Below, piece by piece: positions 7,912 to 15,701 of a stretch of DNA of 26,898 bases. The notes beneath the pieces were generated by a model, which made no database searches, was not told the DNA's origin, and saw nothing but the letters and a program-made list of their open reading frames with translations. Origin of the DNA: CAYZMH01 sp964479445. Lineage in GTDB: Bacteria > Bacteroidota > Bacteroidia > Bacteroidales > GCA-2748055. The translations under genes were made by a program, and so were the position numbers. The stretch is from positions 1 through 26,898 of the forward strand of contig CAYZMH010000047.1 in assembly GCA_964479445.1 (NCBI GenBank), in the 5' to 3' direction. The number at the start of each line of letters is the position of its first letter. The first letter of the stretch is position 1.

Positions 7912-9885
7912 TTACTTCAGCATAACCTGTCCGCCCGTCACCGGAAGTGCCTGTCCGGTCTCATACTCCTGATCGAGGATATAATAGAGCGCTTTCATCA
8001 CATCTTCAACCCTGCATCCCCGTCCCATGGGTACCTTCTTTTCATAGAAACGCCTGACATCCTCAATGGTTTGCGCACCCGGCACTTTTCCTGCTTCCAG
8101 GTACTGTACAAAGAGTCCGTTATCGGGGTCTGACCAAAGGGGGCCCTCGAAGAAATTACCAGGACAGATGGCATTCACCTTGATGTTGTAAGGGGCCAGT
8201 TCCATAGCGAACGACTGGGTGAGTCCCACCCCTCCAAACTTGGCACCGGCATAGGCGAAGTTCCGGTTACTACCCTGGAGTCCGGATTTGGAATTGATTT
8301 GCACCAGGTCAGTATAATAACCAGGATTAATATCATGCTGCACTTTCATCACTGCTGAAGCGGCACGGGCCCCGTAGAACCAGGCGTTATAGTTGATCCC
8401 GGTGAGTTTACTGAACACTTCCGGTTCCATCTCATCGAGTCCGCCCGCCACCAGGATCCCGGCATTGCTCACATAGAGGTCGAGTCCGCCAAACTCCCGC
8501 ACCGTATGGTATACCAGTTTCTCCACATGACCGGGATCGGAGACATCTGTCTGGAGGAACACCACCCGGTTCGTTCCGCATACAGCGGAGAGAGAACGAA
8601 CTGTCTCCTCGCCTTTTTCCGCATTGAGATCGGCCACCACCAGGTTGGCCCCCTGTTCTGCCAGGTGGCGGGCGATTCCTTCGCCAAATCCCTGGGCAGC
8701 ACCGGTAACTACGATGATTTTTTGGTCAACTTTGTCCTCGGATTGCATATCGGGGGCAATTTCGAGGCTGTAGTTTTCCACCTCCCAGTTATCAACAACA
8801 GCAATCTGCTCATCGGTAAGAAAGCGTGGACCGCCGAAGGCTTCGGAAAGCAGACTCACCTTCATGAGGTCTTCATAGACGTCCAGTGCGATTTGTACCG
8901 AACGGGCGTTCCCTTCGAAGGCGAGGATACCGTAATCCCTAAGTATGATGATCCTGGGTGAATACCCGTGCTGTTCCCGGAAGCGAGTCAGTTTCCCGCG
9001 GAACGTCTGGATAAGTGTTTCCGGGCTGCCGGTCTCTTCGATGTAGAGGTAAGCCGATTTGCAATAAATGATCATATGGGGGGTAAAGGGTAACGCGGCC
9101 TTCCGGAAAGCCTCTTCCGAGGTGTAGAAGTGCCGGTGCAGAGTGTTGTGACGGATTGAGAGAGTGCCCCGGTCGCCATTCTCCATGAGCATCATGCGAA
9201 AGGCGGGAAGAAATCCGGTGATATCCGCCGGGATCTCCAGTGGATCGGGGTGTTCCAGTGGTCCGATCGCATCGGCGATGGTATCGGTTATATGCCGGAA
9301 GAGTTGATGAATACGTTCGGTGGTTCGGGCGCTTACGAAGACTCCGTGGTTTTCCAGGAAGATGATCTCGGGATCATGGTCGCGGGTATCCCGGTAGAAT
9401 TCCAGGTTTGCCTCCACCTTCCTGAAAAGCGAATAGCCGGTGGCATAGGGAATGTACATAACTTCATTACCGAACAACTCACGGGTCTTCTTTTCCGCTT
9501 CATTTGAACACATCAGGGCGTTGGTGAGTGTGGGATGCATATGCACAACGAAGGGGTAATCGATGATCTCGTGGAAGGAGGTCTCCACGGATGGTTGTTT
9601 CCCCTTTTCGGGATATACATTAGCCGCTCTCAGGTCCGCCTTAAACTGGGTCTCCCGCAGCTGCTCGTTATCGCTATATATTTTATCACGAGTGATCTGC
9701 ACTTTCGCACGATCGAGCTGCACAAATCCCTCTTCGGTGATGGAAGCAAGGCTTGCCCCGCTGGCTTTTATCCAGATGGAGGTGTCGTCTTTATAGGAAG
9801 TGTTGCCCCCCCCGGCCAGTGTATAGTCTTTGTCGGACCCAAAATACCGCGAGACAGCCACCAGCTCCTTCAGTGGATTATTCAT
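7912..9885 (-). CDS. Class II aldolase fused to a sorbitol-6-phosphate-dehydrogenase-like SDR
   Basis: Two-domain cytoplasmic enzyme of 657 residues. Residues 1-380 are a class II (RhaD/FucA-type) aldolase: GGGNTS (25-30), KASG (40-43), metal ligands in HMHP (His115, His117) and His180 in ENHG, with a likely catalytic Glu near 101. Residues 385-657 are a short-chain dehydrogenase: TGAAQGFG (394-401), NAG (474-476), Ser532, Tyr545 and Lys549. The SDR half carries INSKSG, KFGGVGLTQS, VPMGRGC and a C-terminal VTGGQVM, blocks I recall from E. coli SrlD, the D-glucitol-6-phosphate 2-dehydrogenase. The known RhaEW fusion (rhamnulose-phosphate aldolase/lactaldehyde dehydrogenase) has similar architecture but a different SDR signature. 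The start overlaps the PHP gene stop by 4 bp (ATGA), implying translational coupling. Confidence 0.82.
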   Translation of the reverse strand: MNNPLKELVAVSRYFGSDKDYTLAGGGNTSYKDDTSIWIKASGASLASITEEGFVQLDRAKVQITRDKIYSDNEQLRETQFKADLRAANVYPEKGKQPSVETSFHEIIDYPFVVHMHPTLTNALMCSNEAEKKTRELFGNEVMYIPYATGYSLFRKVEANLEFYRDTRDHDPEIIFLENHGVFVSARTTERIHQLFRHITDTIADAIGPLEHPDPLEIPADITGFLPAFRMMLMENGDRGTLSIRHNTLHRHFYTSEEAFRKAALPFTPHMIIYCKSAYLYIEETGSPETLIQTFRGKLTRFREQHGYSPRIIILRDYGILAFEGNARSVQIALDVYEDLMKVSLLSEAFGGPRFLTDEQIAVVDNWEVENYSLEIAPDMQSEDKVDQKIIVVTGAAQGFGEGIARHLAEQGANLVVADLNAEKGEETVRSLSAVCGTNRVVFLQTDVSDPGHVEKLVYHTVREFGGLDLYVSNAGILVAGGLDEMEPEVFSKLTGINYNAWFYGARAASAVMKVQHDINPGYYTDLVQINSKSGLQGSNRNFAYAGAKFGGVGLTQSFAMELAPYNIKVNAICPGNFFEGPLWSDPDNGLFVQYLEAGKVPGAQTIEDVRRFYEKKVPMGRGCRVEDVMKALYYILDQEYETGQALPVTGGQVMLK

Positions 9886-11111
9886 GTTGGTTGGTTTATA
9901 AATTGTTGAATCAAGCCATGACCAAGGCTGGCCAGCTGGTCCCGGTTCGTGCCGGGAATACCCCGTTCATCCAGGAACCCCTTTTCGTTTATGGATCGCA
10001 GGTACTGGTGCGCAGCAATCACGCAGGCACCCCTGTAAGACACCTGTTCAAGGTAAGATCCCAGGGGACACCCTCCCCGTGCGGTAATGGTAAGGGGATC
10101 CAGGAACGGTGTATTGTGTTCGGTCCCAAAAGTGATCACGAATCCCTTCTCATCAAAATAGTGCACAAAATCGGTGAGAATCCCGTGGTCGTTCCTTCCT
10201 GGAATCAGTTCCAGACTGTAGACATTCAAATCGGTAAGGTTTTTATAGAGCCGGTCGTAGTTGGATTCATAGTCGGTGATCTCCCCATCTGCATTATCGA
10301 GCAGCACCGGATAACAGGGAATTCCCCCGGCGTCAAGGATGATGCGAATCACTTCTTCTATAGCCAGAAATGCCCGGGGATCCTCCCGTACATATGCCAC
10401 TCCACCGGCTTTGAGCAGGCGGGAGCGGATCTCGCCTTCGACGGCGGCTGCATCGTCTATCGCGAATTTCAGGGGGGTGCCCCCCAGGATCGCTTCCAGG
10501 AGTTCGCGGCGCTCGCCTTCGGAATCGGCAACCTTCCATACCTGCAAACGAATCCCTTTTGCAATATGACGTTCGCGTACCATACCGCGAGTAAGTGAGT
10601 CTCGCAACTCCCGGTAATCAAGTTTCAGTCGGGGATCCACCCATCGAAGGTAACGACCTGCTTTTGCCACCATCTCGCGAATCTGTTTATCGTTCTCCTC
10701 GTGCACAGACTTTAGCTTTTCGGCAGATTCGCCACTGAGCGAAGCCGGGTAGTCAAGACCTTTTCCGCTAAAGTAGGTGCGTCCCGGGTTGCTTGGATCA
10801 TTGACCCGGATCCCGTTCGCCTGCTCTTCTTTAAGCAGACCCATGAATTCGATATTGAAGAGCGGAAACTTCCGGTATTTCCGAGCCAGCAAGGCAAACT
10901 CTTCATATCCTTTCATGGTATAAAAGTCATTGATACCCAAAACATCAATACCTTCTTCCCGGGCCATCCGGAAGACCTGCTCCAGGTCCCGGAAGGCGCT
11001 GAAAGAGTAAGGAGTATGAAAATGGCCGTTCACTTTAAGGGGTTCCGGTGGTTCATCTCCGGTCAGAGCCTCCAGTTCTTCCCGGTCAGGCATATCCACG
11101 TAGAGTGTCAT
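9882..11111 (-). CDS. PHP-domain putative phosphoesterase
   Basis: A 409-residue protein of the PHP metal-dependent hydrolase superfamily. N-terminal HFH (His30, His32) in HFHTPYSFS, Asp62 in GINDF, Glu88 in NIEFMG, and late GTEHNTP (about 329-335) supply the usual multinuclear metal ligands. Around residues 110-240 there is a charged helical insertion. It is not a DNA polymerase PHP domain nor a histidinol phosphatase by length. Within the operon it starts 7 bp after the aldo/keto reductase stop and ends in a 4-bp overlap with the aldolase-SDR gene, so it is almost certainly made with them. A sugar-phosphate phosphatase or lactone/cyclic-phosphate hydrolase role is possible, but the function is not known to me. 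Confidence 0.75.
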   Translation of the reverse strand: MTLYVDMPDREELEALTGDEPPEPLKVNGHFHTPYSFSAFRDLEQVFRMAREEGIDVLGINDFYTMKGYEEFALLARKYRKFPLFNIEFMGLLKEEQANGIRVNDPSNPGRTYFSGKGLDYPASLSGESAEKLKSVHEENDKQIREMVAKAGRYLRWVDPRLKLDYRELRDSLTRGMVRERHIAKGIRLQVWKVADSEGERRELLEAILGGTPLKFAIDDAAAVEGEIRSRLLKAGGVAYVREDPRAFLAIEEVIRIILDAGGIPCYPVLLDNADGEITDYESNYDRLYKNLTDLNVYSLELIPGRNDHGILTDFVHYFDEKGFVITFGTEHNTPFLDPLTITARGGCPLGSYLEQVSYRGACVIAAHQYLRSINEKGFLDERGIPGTNRDQLASLGHGLIQQFINQPT

Positions 11112-11118
11112 GCGTTCA

Positions 11119-12120
11119 CTATTTTCGATTTACGGTTTGATTGAGCTGCTCCACTTTGCGGGTGATCATATCCAGTTCCCCGGCAGAGAGGGTTACCTGC
11201 ATGGCCCCTGCATTTTCCAGCACCTGTTTGGGATTGCGGGCACCCACGAGTGTAACGGTAATTCCGGGCTGACTGAGGGTCCACCTTATCACCAGCTGGC
11301 TCAGCGTCGCCTTCTTCTCGTCGGCCAGCGGTCTGAGGCTCTCCAGGAAGTCATTCACGGCGTTCATACTCTCATCGGAAAAGTAGTGTGAAAACGGCCG
11401 GGTGTCGCCGGGACCGAATTTATGGCCGGGCTTGAACTTCCCGGTGAGCAATCCGCGTTGCAGCGGACTGTATGCCAGGATCGAGACCTGGTTTTCAAGG
11501 CACCAGGGGATCAACTCCTGCTCGATATCCCTTCGAACCATGCTGTAGGGTACCTGCACACTGGCCAACAACAGGGAGTCTGCTGCTTCCTGGGCCAGTT
11601 TTGCATCATAATTGCATACCCCTGCAGCTCTCACTTTTCCCTGATCGATAAGCATTTGCACAGCTTCCATGGTTTCATCGACCGGTGTGGTGGAGTCAGG
11701 CCAGTGGATCTGATAGAGATCGATATAGTCGGTCCCCAGTCTCTTCAAGCTGTTCTCGCACTCCTTTATAATGCTGTCGCGGGCTGCATACTTGTAAATG
11801 GGAACCCGTTTCCCATCATTATCACGCGTTTCAAAATGGAACTCTCCTTTTTTGGCATCCCATCGCATCCCGTACTTGGTGAGGATCTCCACAGAGGAAC
11901 GCTTTCCTTTAATCGCTTCCCCGACGATCTCTTCACTGCGTCCAAATCCATATACCGGCGCGGTATCGATGGTGGTAATTCCTTGTTCAATGGAGGTATG
12001 AATGGCATCCAGTGCGTCTTTATGGTCGGCACCTCCCCACATCCAGCCTCCGATGGCCCATGCACCGAAGGTGAGCGGGCAGACTTTCACATCCGACTTT
12101 CCAAGGGTTACTTTTTGCAT
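11119..12120 (-). CDS. Aldo/keto reductase
   Basis: NAD(P)H-dependent carbonyl reductase of 333 residues with a full catalytic tetrad: Asp52 and Tyr57 in TIDTAPVYG, Lys82 in LTKYG, His139 in YQIHWPD. The C-terminal cofactor region includes GARNPKQVLEN. The TIM-barrel length is normal for bacterial AKRs of the YajO/YdjG/general stress type; substrate cannot be assigned. It heads the second half of the sugar operon: a candidate promoter lies at 12147-12177, and the PHP gene follows 7 bp after its stop. Reduction or oxidation of a short sugar or aldehyde from the aldolase would fit the context, but this is inference. Confidence 0.88.
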   Translation of the reverse strand: MQKVTLGKSDVKVCPLTFGAWAIGGWMWGGADHKDALDAIHTSIEQGITTIDTAPVYGFGRSEEIVGEAIKGKRSSVEILTKYGMRWDAKKGEFHFETRDNDGKRVPIYKYAARDSIIKECENSLKRLGTDYIDLYQIHWPDSTTPVDETMEAVQMLIDQGKVRAAGVCNYDAKLAQEAADSLLLASVQVPYSMVRRDIEQELIPWCLENQVSILAYSPLQRGLLTGKFKPGHKFGPGDTRPFSHYFSDESMNAVNDFLESLRPLADEKKATLSQLVIRWTLSQPGITVTLVGARNPKQVLENAGAMQVTLSAGELDMITRKVEQLNQTVNRK

Positions 12121-12393
12121 AATTTCCTGGTTTTTTGAATGAATCTTAAAGATAACAGATATCAGGTAAAGAGTAAAAGATTTAACAGGTTTAAGGTGGG
12201 GATACCCTGAACGGACTGCTTCTGGTAAAAAGGTAGTTGTTTGCTTCGCACGCCCTTATGCCGGAGTTACCTGCCCGGGGTATCCAGGGGGAATAATTCT
12301 TCCCGGGCAGGCAAAAGGCACCTGCAATGAACAGACAGAGCGAGGGAGAGATTGTGCGCTGTTCGGGATAAGCTATAAGGTACGGGTATTTTT
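12121..12393. promoter_or_regulatory. Intergenic region with candidate AKR promoter and 10-bp inverted repeat
   Basis: 273 bp between the pfkB stop and the aldo/keto reductase start. On the minus strand TTTA (12177-12174) and TATCTTTA (12154-12147), separated by 19 bp, match the Bacteroidota promoter layout, although both elements deviate at the last base. The -7 element lies 26 bp ahead of the ATG. A perfect inverted repeat CCTGCCCGGG (12270-12279) / CCCGGGCAGG (12302-12311) lies between this promoter and pfkB. Confidence 0.45.
12270..12311. repeat. Perfect 10-bp inverted repeat with 22-nt loop
   Basis: CCTGCCCGGG at 12270-12279 pairs with CCCGGGCAGG at 12302-12311. In the minus-strand transcription direction it lies 83 bp past the pfkB stop. 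No T-tract follows, so it is not a canonical intrinsic terminator. It could be an RNA-stabilising or processing hairpin between the two halves of the sugar operon. Confidence 0.6.
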
Positions 12394-13314
12394 TCAGAGA
12401 TGGTATGATTTTGCAAACTCCTGGCTGATGTAGTTATCGTATCCCATGCAGACTTCCCGGGAGAAGCGGGCTGCATCGTTAAGCAATGCAATCCACTGAC
12501 CGGCATCCAGCATCTCCAGGGAATCCTGGTTAACCCCGCGCTTAAACAGACCATACAAAACTCCTGCGTTAAAGGTGTCACCGGCCCCGATGGTACTCAC
12601 CGGATTGATCTGTTCCACCTCCATGTGCAGGGAGATATGGGGGGTGCGCAGGTAGACCCCGTGGGCATTGGCCGTATAGATAAGCACCCTGCAATGAGGG
12701 CGCACTTTTTCCCAGGCCTCATTGGCCGTATCCACCCCGAAGATGTTGTGCATATCTTCATCGGAGGCGCGCACCAGGCCGGCATACCGCATATTTTCCT
12801 CGATCACGGGCAACAGCGCGTCCCGGTCGTCCATGTGCGAAGCGCGGAAGTTGGGATCGTAATAGATCAGGGTACGTTCCGCGTACGCGCTATCCAGGAT
12901 CTCTTTCATGCGGGGACGCAGCGCCGGGTTGAGTCCGTAAAACGAACCAAAAAGCAGGTAGTCCTCCGCCGCGAAAGACGGAAAAGTTTCATGTAGGCGC
13001 TGGTTGGGGTAATCCTTGTAGAAGTCGTACTCGGCATCCTGGCGGTGGTTGAGGAAAGCCAGGGAGAGGGCCGATTTGCCCTCTTCGAACCGGACCACAT
13101 AGCGGTTATCGACGCCGTTTTGTTGGAGGAAATCGAGGATATGGTGACCAATGCGGTCGTTTCCCACCTCGCTGATAAAACTGCAGGGAAGCTTGAGCCG
13201 GCCCAGGGAGATTATGGCATTGAACGCGGAACCGCCCGGCCTGGCAGCCTGCGGCTGGTAATCCTTGAAGATGATGTCAAAAACAGTTTCGCCGACGGCA
13301 TATATTTTGTTCAT
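12394..13314 (-). CDS. PfkB-family carbohydrate kinase (fructokinase-like)
   Basis: Cytoplasmic sugar kinase of 306 residues, the normal ribokinase-family length. The first signature is PGGSAFNAI (26-34), the second is TIGAGDTFNAG (241-251) with catalytic base Asp246 and the anion hole GAGD. YYDPNFR (151-157) is typical of fructokinase-type members. In a locus with a hexitol dehydrogenase and SorE/SrlD-like enzymes, phosphorylation of fructose or another ketohexose is the simplest role. The ATG at 13314 is 17 bp after the cysteine hydrolase stop, so both are likely in one transcript. The specific sugar is inference. Confidence 0.87.
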   Translation of the reverse strand: MNKIYAVGETVFDIIFKDYQPQAARPGGSAFNAIISLGRLKLPCSFISEVGNDRIGHHILDFLQQNGVDNRYVVRFEEGKSALSLAFLNHRQDAEYDFYKDYPNQRLHETFPSFAAEDYLLFGSFYGLNPALRPRMKEILDSAYAERTLIYYDPNFRASHMDDRDALLPVIEENMRYAGLVRASDEDMHNIFGVDTANEAWEKVRPHCRVLIYTANAHGVYLRTPHISLHMEVEQINPVSTIGAGDTFNAGVLYGLFKRGVNQDSLEMLDAGQWIALLNDAARFSREVCMGYDNYISQEFAKSYHL

Positions 13315-13331
13315 AGGACGCAGAGAACATT

Positions 13332-13874
13332 TTATTTAACGAGCCTGGAGATGGCTTTGAAGGATTCGGTGCCCGACACGCGGGCCAGTTCGAAAAGTAT
13401 GGACTCCACGGTGGTGAGGATCGCTCCTTCTTTTTGCATTCTGCCCAGGGCCACCTCCTTATCGGCAGGGTATCGTGAAGAGACTGCATCGGTAACAACC
13501 ACGGGCTGATAGCCGGTATTTAGCAGATCCAGGGTGGTTTGCAGCACACAGACATGGGTTTCGATACCGCATATAATTACATTGGTTTTACCGGAGCGAA
13601 CCAGTGAGGAGGCAAATTCCGGTTCATCGCAGCAGGAGAACGCCGTCTTCTCCACCGCATTCCAGGCGGGAATCCGGGTGCGGACTGCATCCAGCGTCTC
13701 CCCCAGTCCTTTTTTATACTGTTCGGTGGCCAGCACCGGGATCTCCAGGATGTGCCATCCTTCCAGGAGGATCTCCACCTTGTTGAGCAGTGCATCGTTT
13801 TGATGAATATGGGGAAAGAGCCGTTCCTGTATATCGATCACCAGGCCTGCACTCTCCTCTTTCAGTATACGCAT
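13332..13874 (-). CDS. Cytoplasmic isochorismatase-fold cysteine hydrolase
   Basis: A 180-residue protein with the triad of the isochorismatase-like superfamily: Asp14 in VIDIQ, Lys76 in EKTAFSC and nucleophile Cys109 in GIETHVC, followed by the usual QTTLDLL helix. The compact size and HVCVLQTTLDL segment resemble YcaC and vertebrate ISOC1/2-like proteins, whose substrates are unclear, rather than true isochorismatases or nicotinamidases. There is no signal peptide. It sits 3 bp after the SIS gene stop and 17 bp before pfkB, inside the sugar operon. Its role there is unknown; detoxification or amide hydrolysis would be speculation. Confidence 0.82.
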   Translation of the reverse strand: MRILKEESAGLVIDIQERLFPHIHQNDALLNKVEILLEGWHILEIPVLATEQYKKGLGETLDAVRTRIPAWNAVEKTAFSCCDEPEFASSLVRSGKTNVIICGIETHVCVLQTTLDLLNTGYQPVVVTDAVSSRYPADKEVALGRMQKEGAILTTVESILFELARVSGTESFKAISRLVK

Positions 13875-13877
13875 AGT

Positions 13878-14480
13878 TCAATGGCTTTTCGCACGTGATT
13901 GTTGTCCCAGGTACCCCCCGTGGTGCCGTCTGGCATAATCGGCGGCTGTAAAGCCGATCCGTTTCATCAGGAGTACCACCAGTATATCCCCGATCACCAT
14001 CATGGTGGTGGTGGAGGTAGTGGGGGTTAACCCCAGCGGACATATTTCGCGGGGGTTCCCTGTAAAGAGGACATGCTTTGCCTTGCCCGGAAGTTCGCTG
14101 TCGGGATTCCCGGTAATCAGCACAACGGGTATGTTCGGATGCAGGTGTCTCGCCAGGTCGACCAGCTCCAGGATCTCCCGCGTTTTACCGGAGTTGGACA
14201 GGACGATCAGTACATCGTTCTCCCGGAGGATGCCCAGATCACCGTGCTGGGCTTCGCTGGGATGGAGAAATACAGCGGGTGAACCGGTGGAACTGAAGGT
14301 GGTAGCCATATTGTTGGCTACCTGTCCGGCTTTGCCCATGCCGCTGATGATTATTTTACCGCCCTTCTGTTGAATCTGGTTCTGCAGTAATTCTGTTATG
14401 GCAGCGTATTCTTTCGTAACGGGAATATTCCCGATGGCGGAAGACTCTACGTTCAGCAACTCTTTGATCTCTTCTTGCAT
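13878..14480 (-). CDS. GutQ/KpsF-like SIS-domain isomerase without CBS domains
   Basis: A 200-residue sugar isomerase domain. It matches the arabinose-5-phosphate isomerase family: GMGKAG (47-52), HPSEAQHGDLG (73-83), SNSGKTREI (95-103), REICPLGLTPT (144-154) and ARRHHGG (183-189). Lys50, Glu102, Glu145 and His186 line up with the catalytic residues reported for E. coli KdsD (Lys59, Glu111, Glu152, His193). The two C-terminal CBS domains of KdsD are absent, as in some Bacteroidota homologues. The ATG at 14480 is preferred to a TTG at 14507, which would overlap the transaldolase gene; it leaves a 19-bp gap. GutQ lies in the E. coli sorbitol operon, so this placement among polyol genes is consistent. 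D-arabinose 5-phosphate/ribulose 5-phosphate is the likely pair; another ketose phosphate is possible. Confidence 0.8.
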   Translation of the reverse strand: MQEEIKELLNVESSAIGNIPVTKEYAAITELLQNQIQQKGGKIIISGMGKAGQVANNMATTFSSTGSPAVFLHPSEAQHGDLGILRENDVLIVLSNSGKTREILELVDLARHLHPNIPVVLITGNPDSELPGKAKHVLFTGNPREICPLGLTPTTSTTTMMVIGDILVVLLMKRIGFTAADYARRHHGGYLGQQSRAKSH

Positions 14481-14499
14481 AACGAGCTGAAATGAGTAA

Positions 14500-15459
14500 T
14501 TAGCCAATCATCTTTCCTACATACATCTCCAGTTTCTCCTGGTCGGCAGTAAAGCGCCGGATACCCTCAGCCAGCTTATCAACGGCCATGGGATCGGTGT
14601 TATGATACCAGCGGAATGCTTTTTCATCCAGGTGAATCTTTTCCATCTTCATATCCCGCGAGGTCATGGGATCCAATTTGCGAACCAGTTCACCCTCCAT
14701 GCCGTGTAGTTCACCCAGGAGTTTTGGAGAGATAGTGAGCAGGTCGCAGCCCGCCAGCTCCAGGATCTCTCCTGCGTTGCGGAAGGAGGCACCCATGACT
14801 TCTGTATTGTAACCAAATTTCTTGTAGTAATGGAATATCTTTTTCACCGAGAGCACCCCGGGGTCTTCGGTAGCGGGGATATGATCCACCCCGCGGTCTT
14901 TTTTATGCCAGTCGTAGATCCTTCCCACAAACGGGGAGATCAGCTGCACCCCGGCTTCTGCACATGCCACGGCCTGGGCAAAACTGAACAGGAGGGTGAG
15001 GTTGCAATGGATTCCTTCCCGCTCCAGCACCCCGGCAGCCTGCACACCCTCCCAGGTAGATGCCAGTTTGATGAGGATTTTATCCCTGGAAATGCTCTGT
15101 TCTTCATACAGATTGATCAGGGTACGCGCCTTTTCAACGCTTCCTTCCACATCAAAGGAGAGCCGGGCATCTACTTCGGTGGATACTCTCCGTGGCACGA
15201 TCTTCAGGATTTCGATACCGTACAGTACGGCAAGCATATCCATTGCATGGCTGAGTTTCTCCTGCTGGTTATTCCCCTTTTTCCTGCCGTATTCTGCAGC
15301 TTTCTCGGCAAGGCGGACATACTGGTCCTTTTGCGAGGCTGCATAGATCAGAGAAGGATTGGTAGTACCATCTACGGGCCGGTAGGTTTTCATGGACTCA
15401 AAATCACCGGTATCGGCCACTACCTGGGTCACATTTTTGAGTTGTTCGAGTATTGACAT
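14500..15459 (-). CDS. tal: Transaldolase (class I, TalB type)
   Basis: Cytoplasmic enzyme of the non-oxidative pentose phosphate pathway, transferring dihydroxyacetone between fructose 6-phosphate/erythrose 4-phosphate and sedoheptulose 7-phosphate/glyceraldehyde 3-phosphate. It has 319 residues, as in E. coli TalB. Asp16 in ADTGDF, TTNPS (32-36), PRRVSTEVDARLSFD (89-103), Schiff-base Lys131 in ILIKLASTWEG and ISPFVGRIYDW (174-184) are all present. The ATG at 15459 is chosen over an in-frame ATG at 15591, because the predicted -7 element (15587-15580) lies inside the longer reading and the extension is not part of the family. It is the first gene of the minus-strand sugar operon, so it may supply C3/C4 acceptors for this pathway rather than serve housekeeping metabolism. 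Confidence 0.95.
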   Translation of the reverse strand: MSILEQLKNVTQVVADTGDFESMKTYRPVDGTTNPSLIYAASQKDQYVRLAEKAAEYGRKKGNNQQEKLSHAMDMLAVLYGIEILKIVPRRVSTEVDARLSFDVEGSVEKARTLINLYEEQSISRDKILIKLASTWEGVQAAGVLEREGIHCNLTLLFSFAQAVACAEAGVQLISPFVGRIYDWHKKDRGVDHIPATEDPGVLSVKKIFHYYKKFGYNTEVMGASFRNAGEILELAGCDLLTISPKLLGELHGMEGELVRKLDPMTSRDMKMEKIHLDEKAFRWYHNTDPMAVDKLAEGIRRFTADQEKLEMYVGKMIG

Positions 15460-15701
15460 GCGTTTTCGGTTATATAGTTGACCAATTTCATCAGGTTCCC
15501 CTTTTTCGTCTCCTCCATATTTTCCTGTCCTTATGGCAGCGATGGGGAGCAGCGGTTTCCTGCATGGAATTTCAGATTTCAAAGATAACAAAAGTTGGCA
15601 AGGAGATGGTTTTTCACCTCACTGAAGTTATGGATCCTTGAGTTTGCAGCTTATTAACAATGCGGTATCTTTAGGGTATCTAACCAGGAGATTCCTTAAC
15701 A
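15460..15701. promoter_or_regulatory. Divergent promoter region between tal operon and polyol dehydrogenase
   Basis: 242 bp holding two outward-facing promoters. On the + strand TTTG (15643-15646), 19 bp, then TATCTTTA (15666-15673), 29 bp before the dehydrogenase ATG. On the - strand TATCTTTG (15587-15580), a perfect Bacteroidota -7 element with no good -33 partner, leaving a leader of about 110 nt for tal. An imperfect dyad with CAAGGA (15599-15604) and TCCTTG (15635-15640) lies between the two, a possible site for a shared regulator. Confidence 0.5.

Noticed and set aside
12270..12311. Intrinsic terminator after pfkB
   Set aside because: Strong stem, but no T-tract on the minus-strand side and a 22-nt loop.
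13878..15459. Sulfoquinovose transaldolase (sulfo-TAL) pathway
   Set aside because: The transaldolase is a canonical TalB type and no sulfoquinovosidase, SQ isomerase or sulfonate exporter is present.
15460..15591. 44-residue N-terminal extension of transaldolase
   Set aside because: Contains the predicted -7 element and is not found in the family; ATG 15459 gives the normal length.
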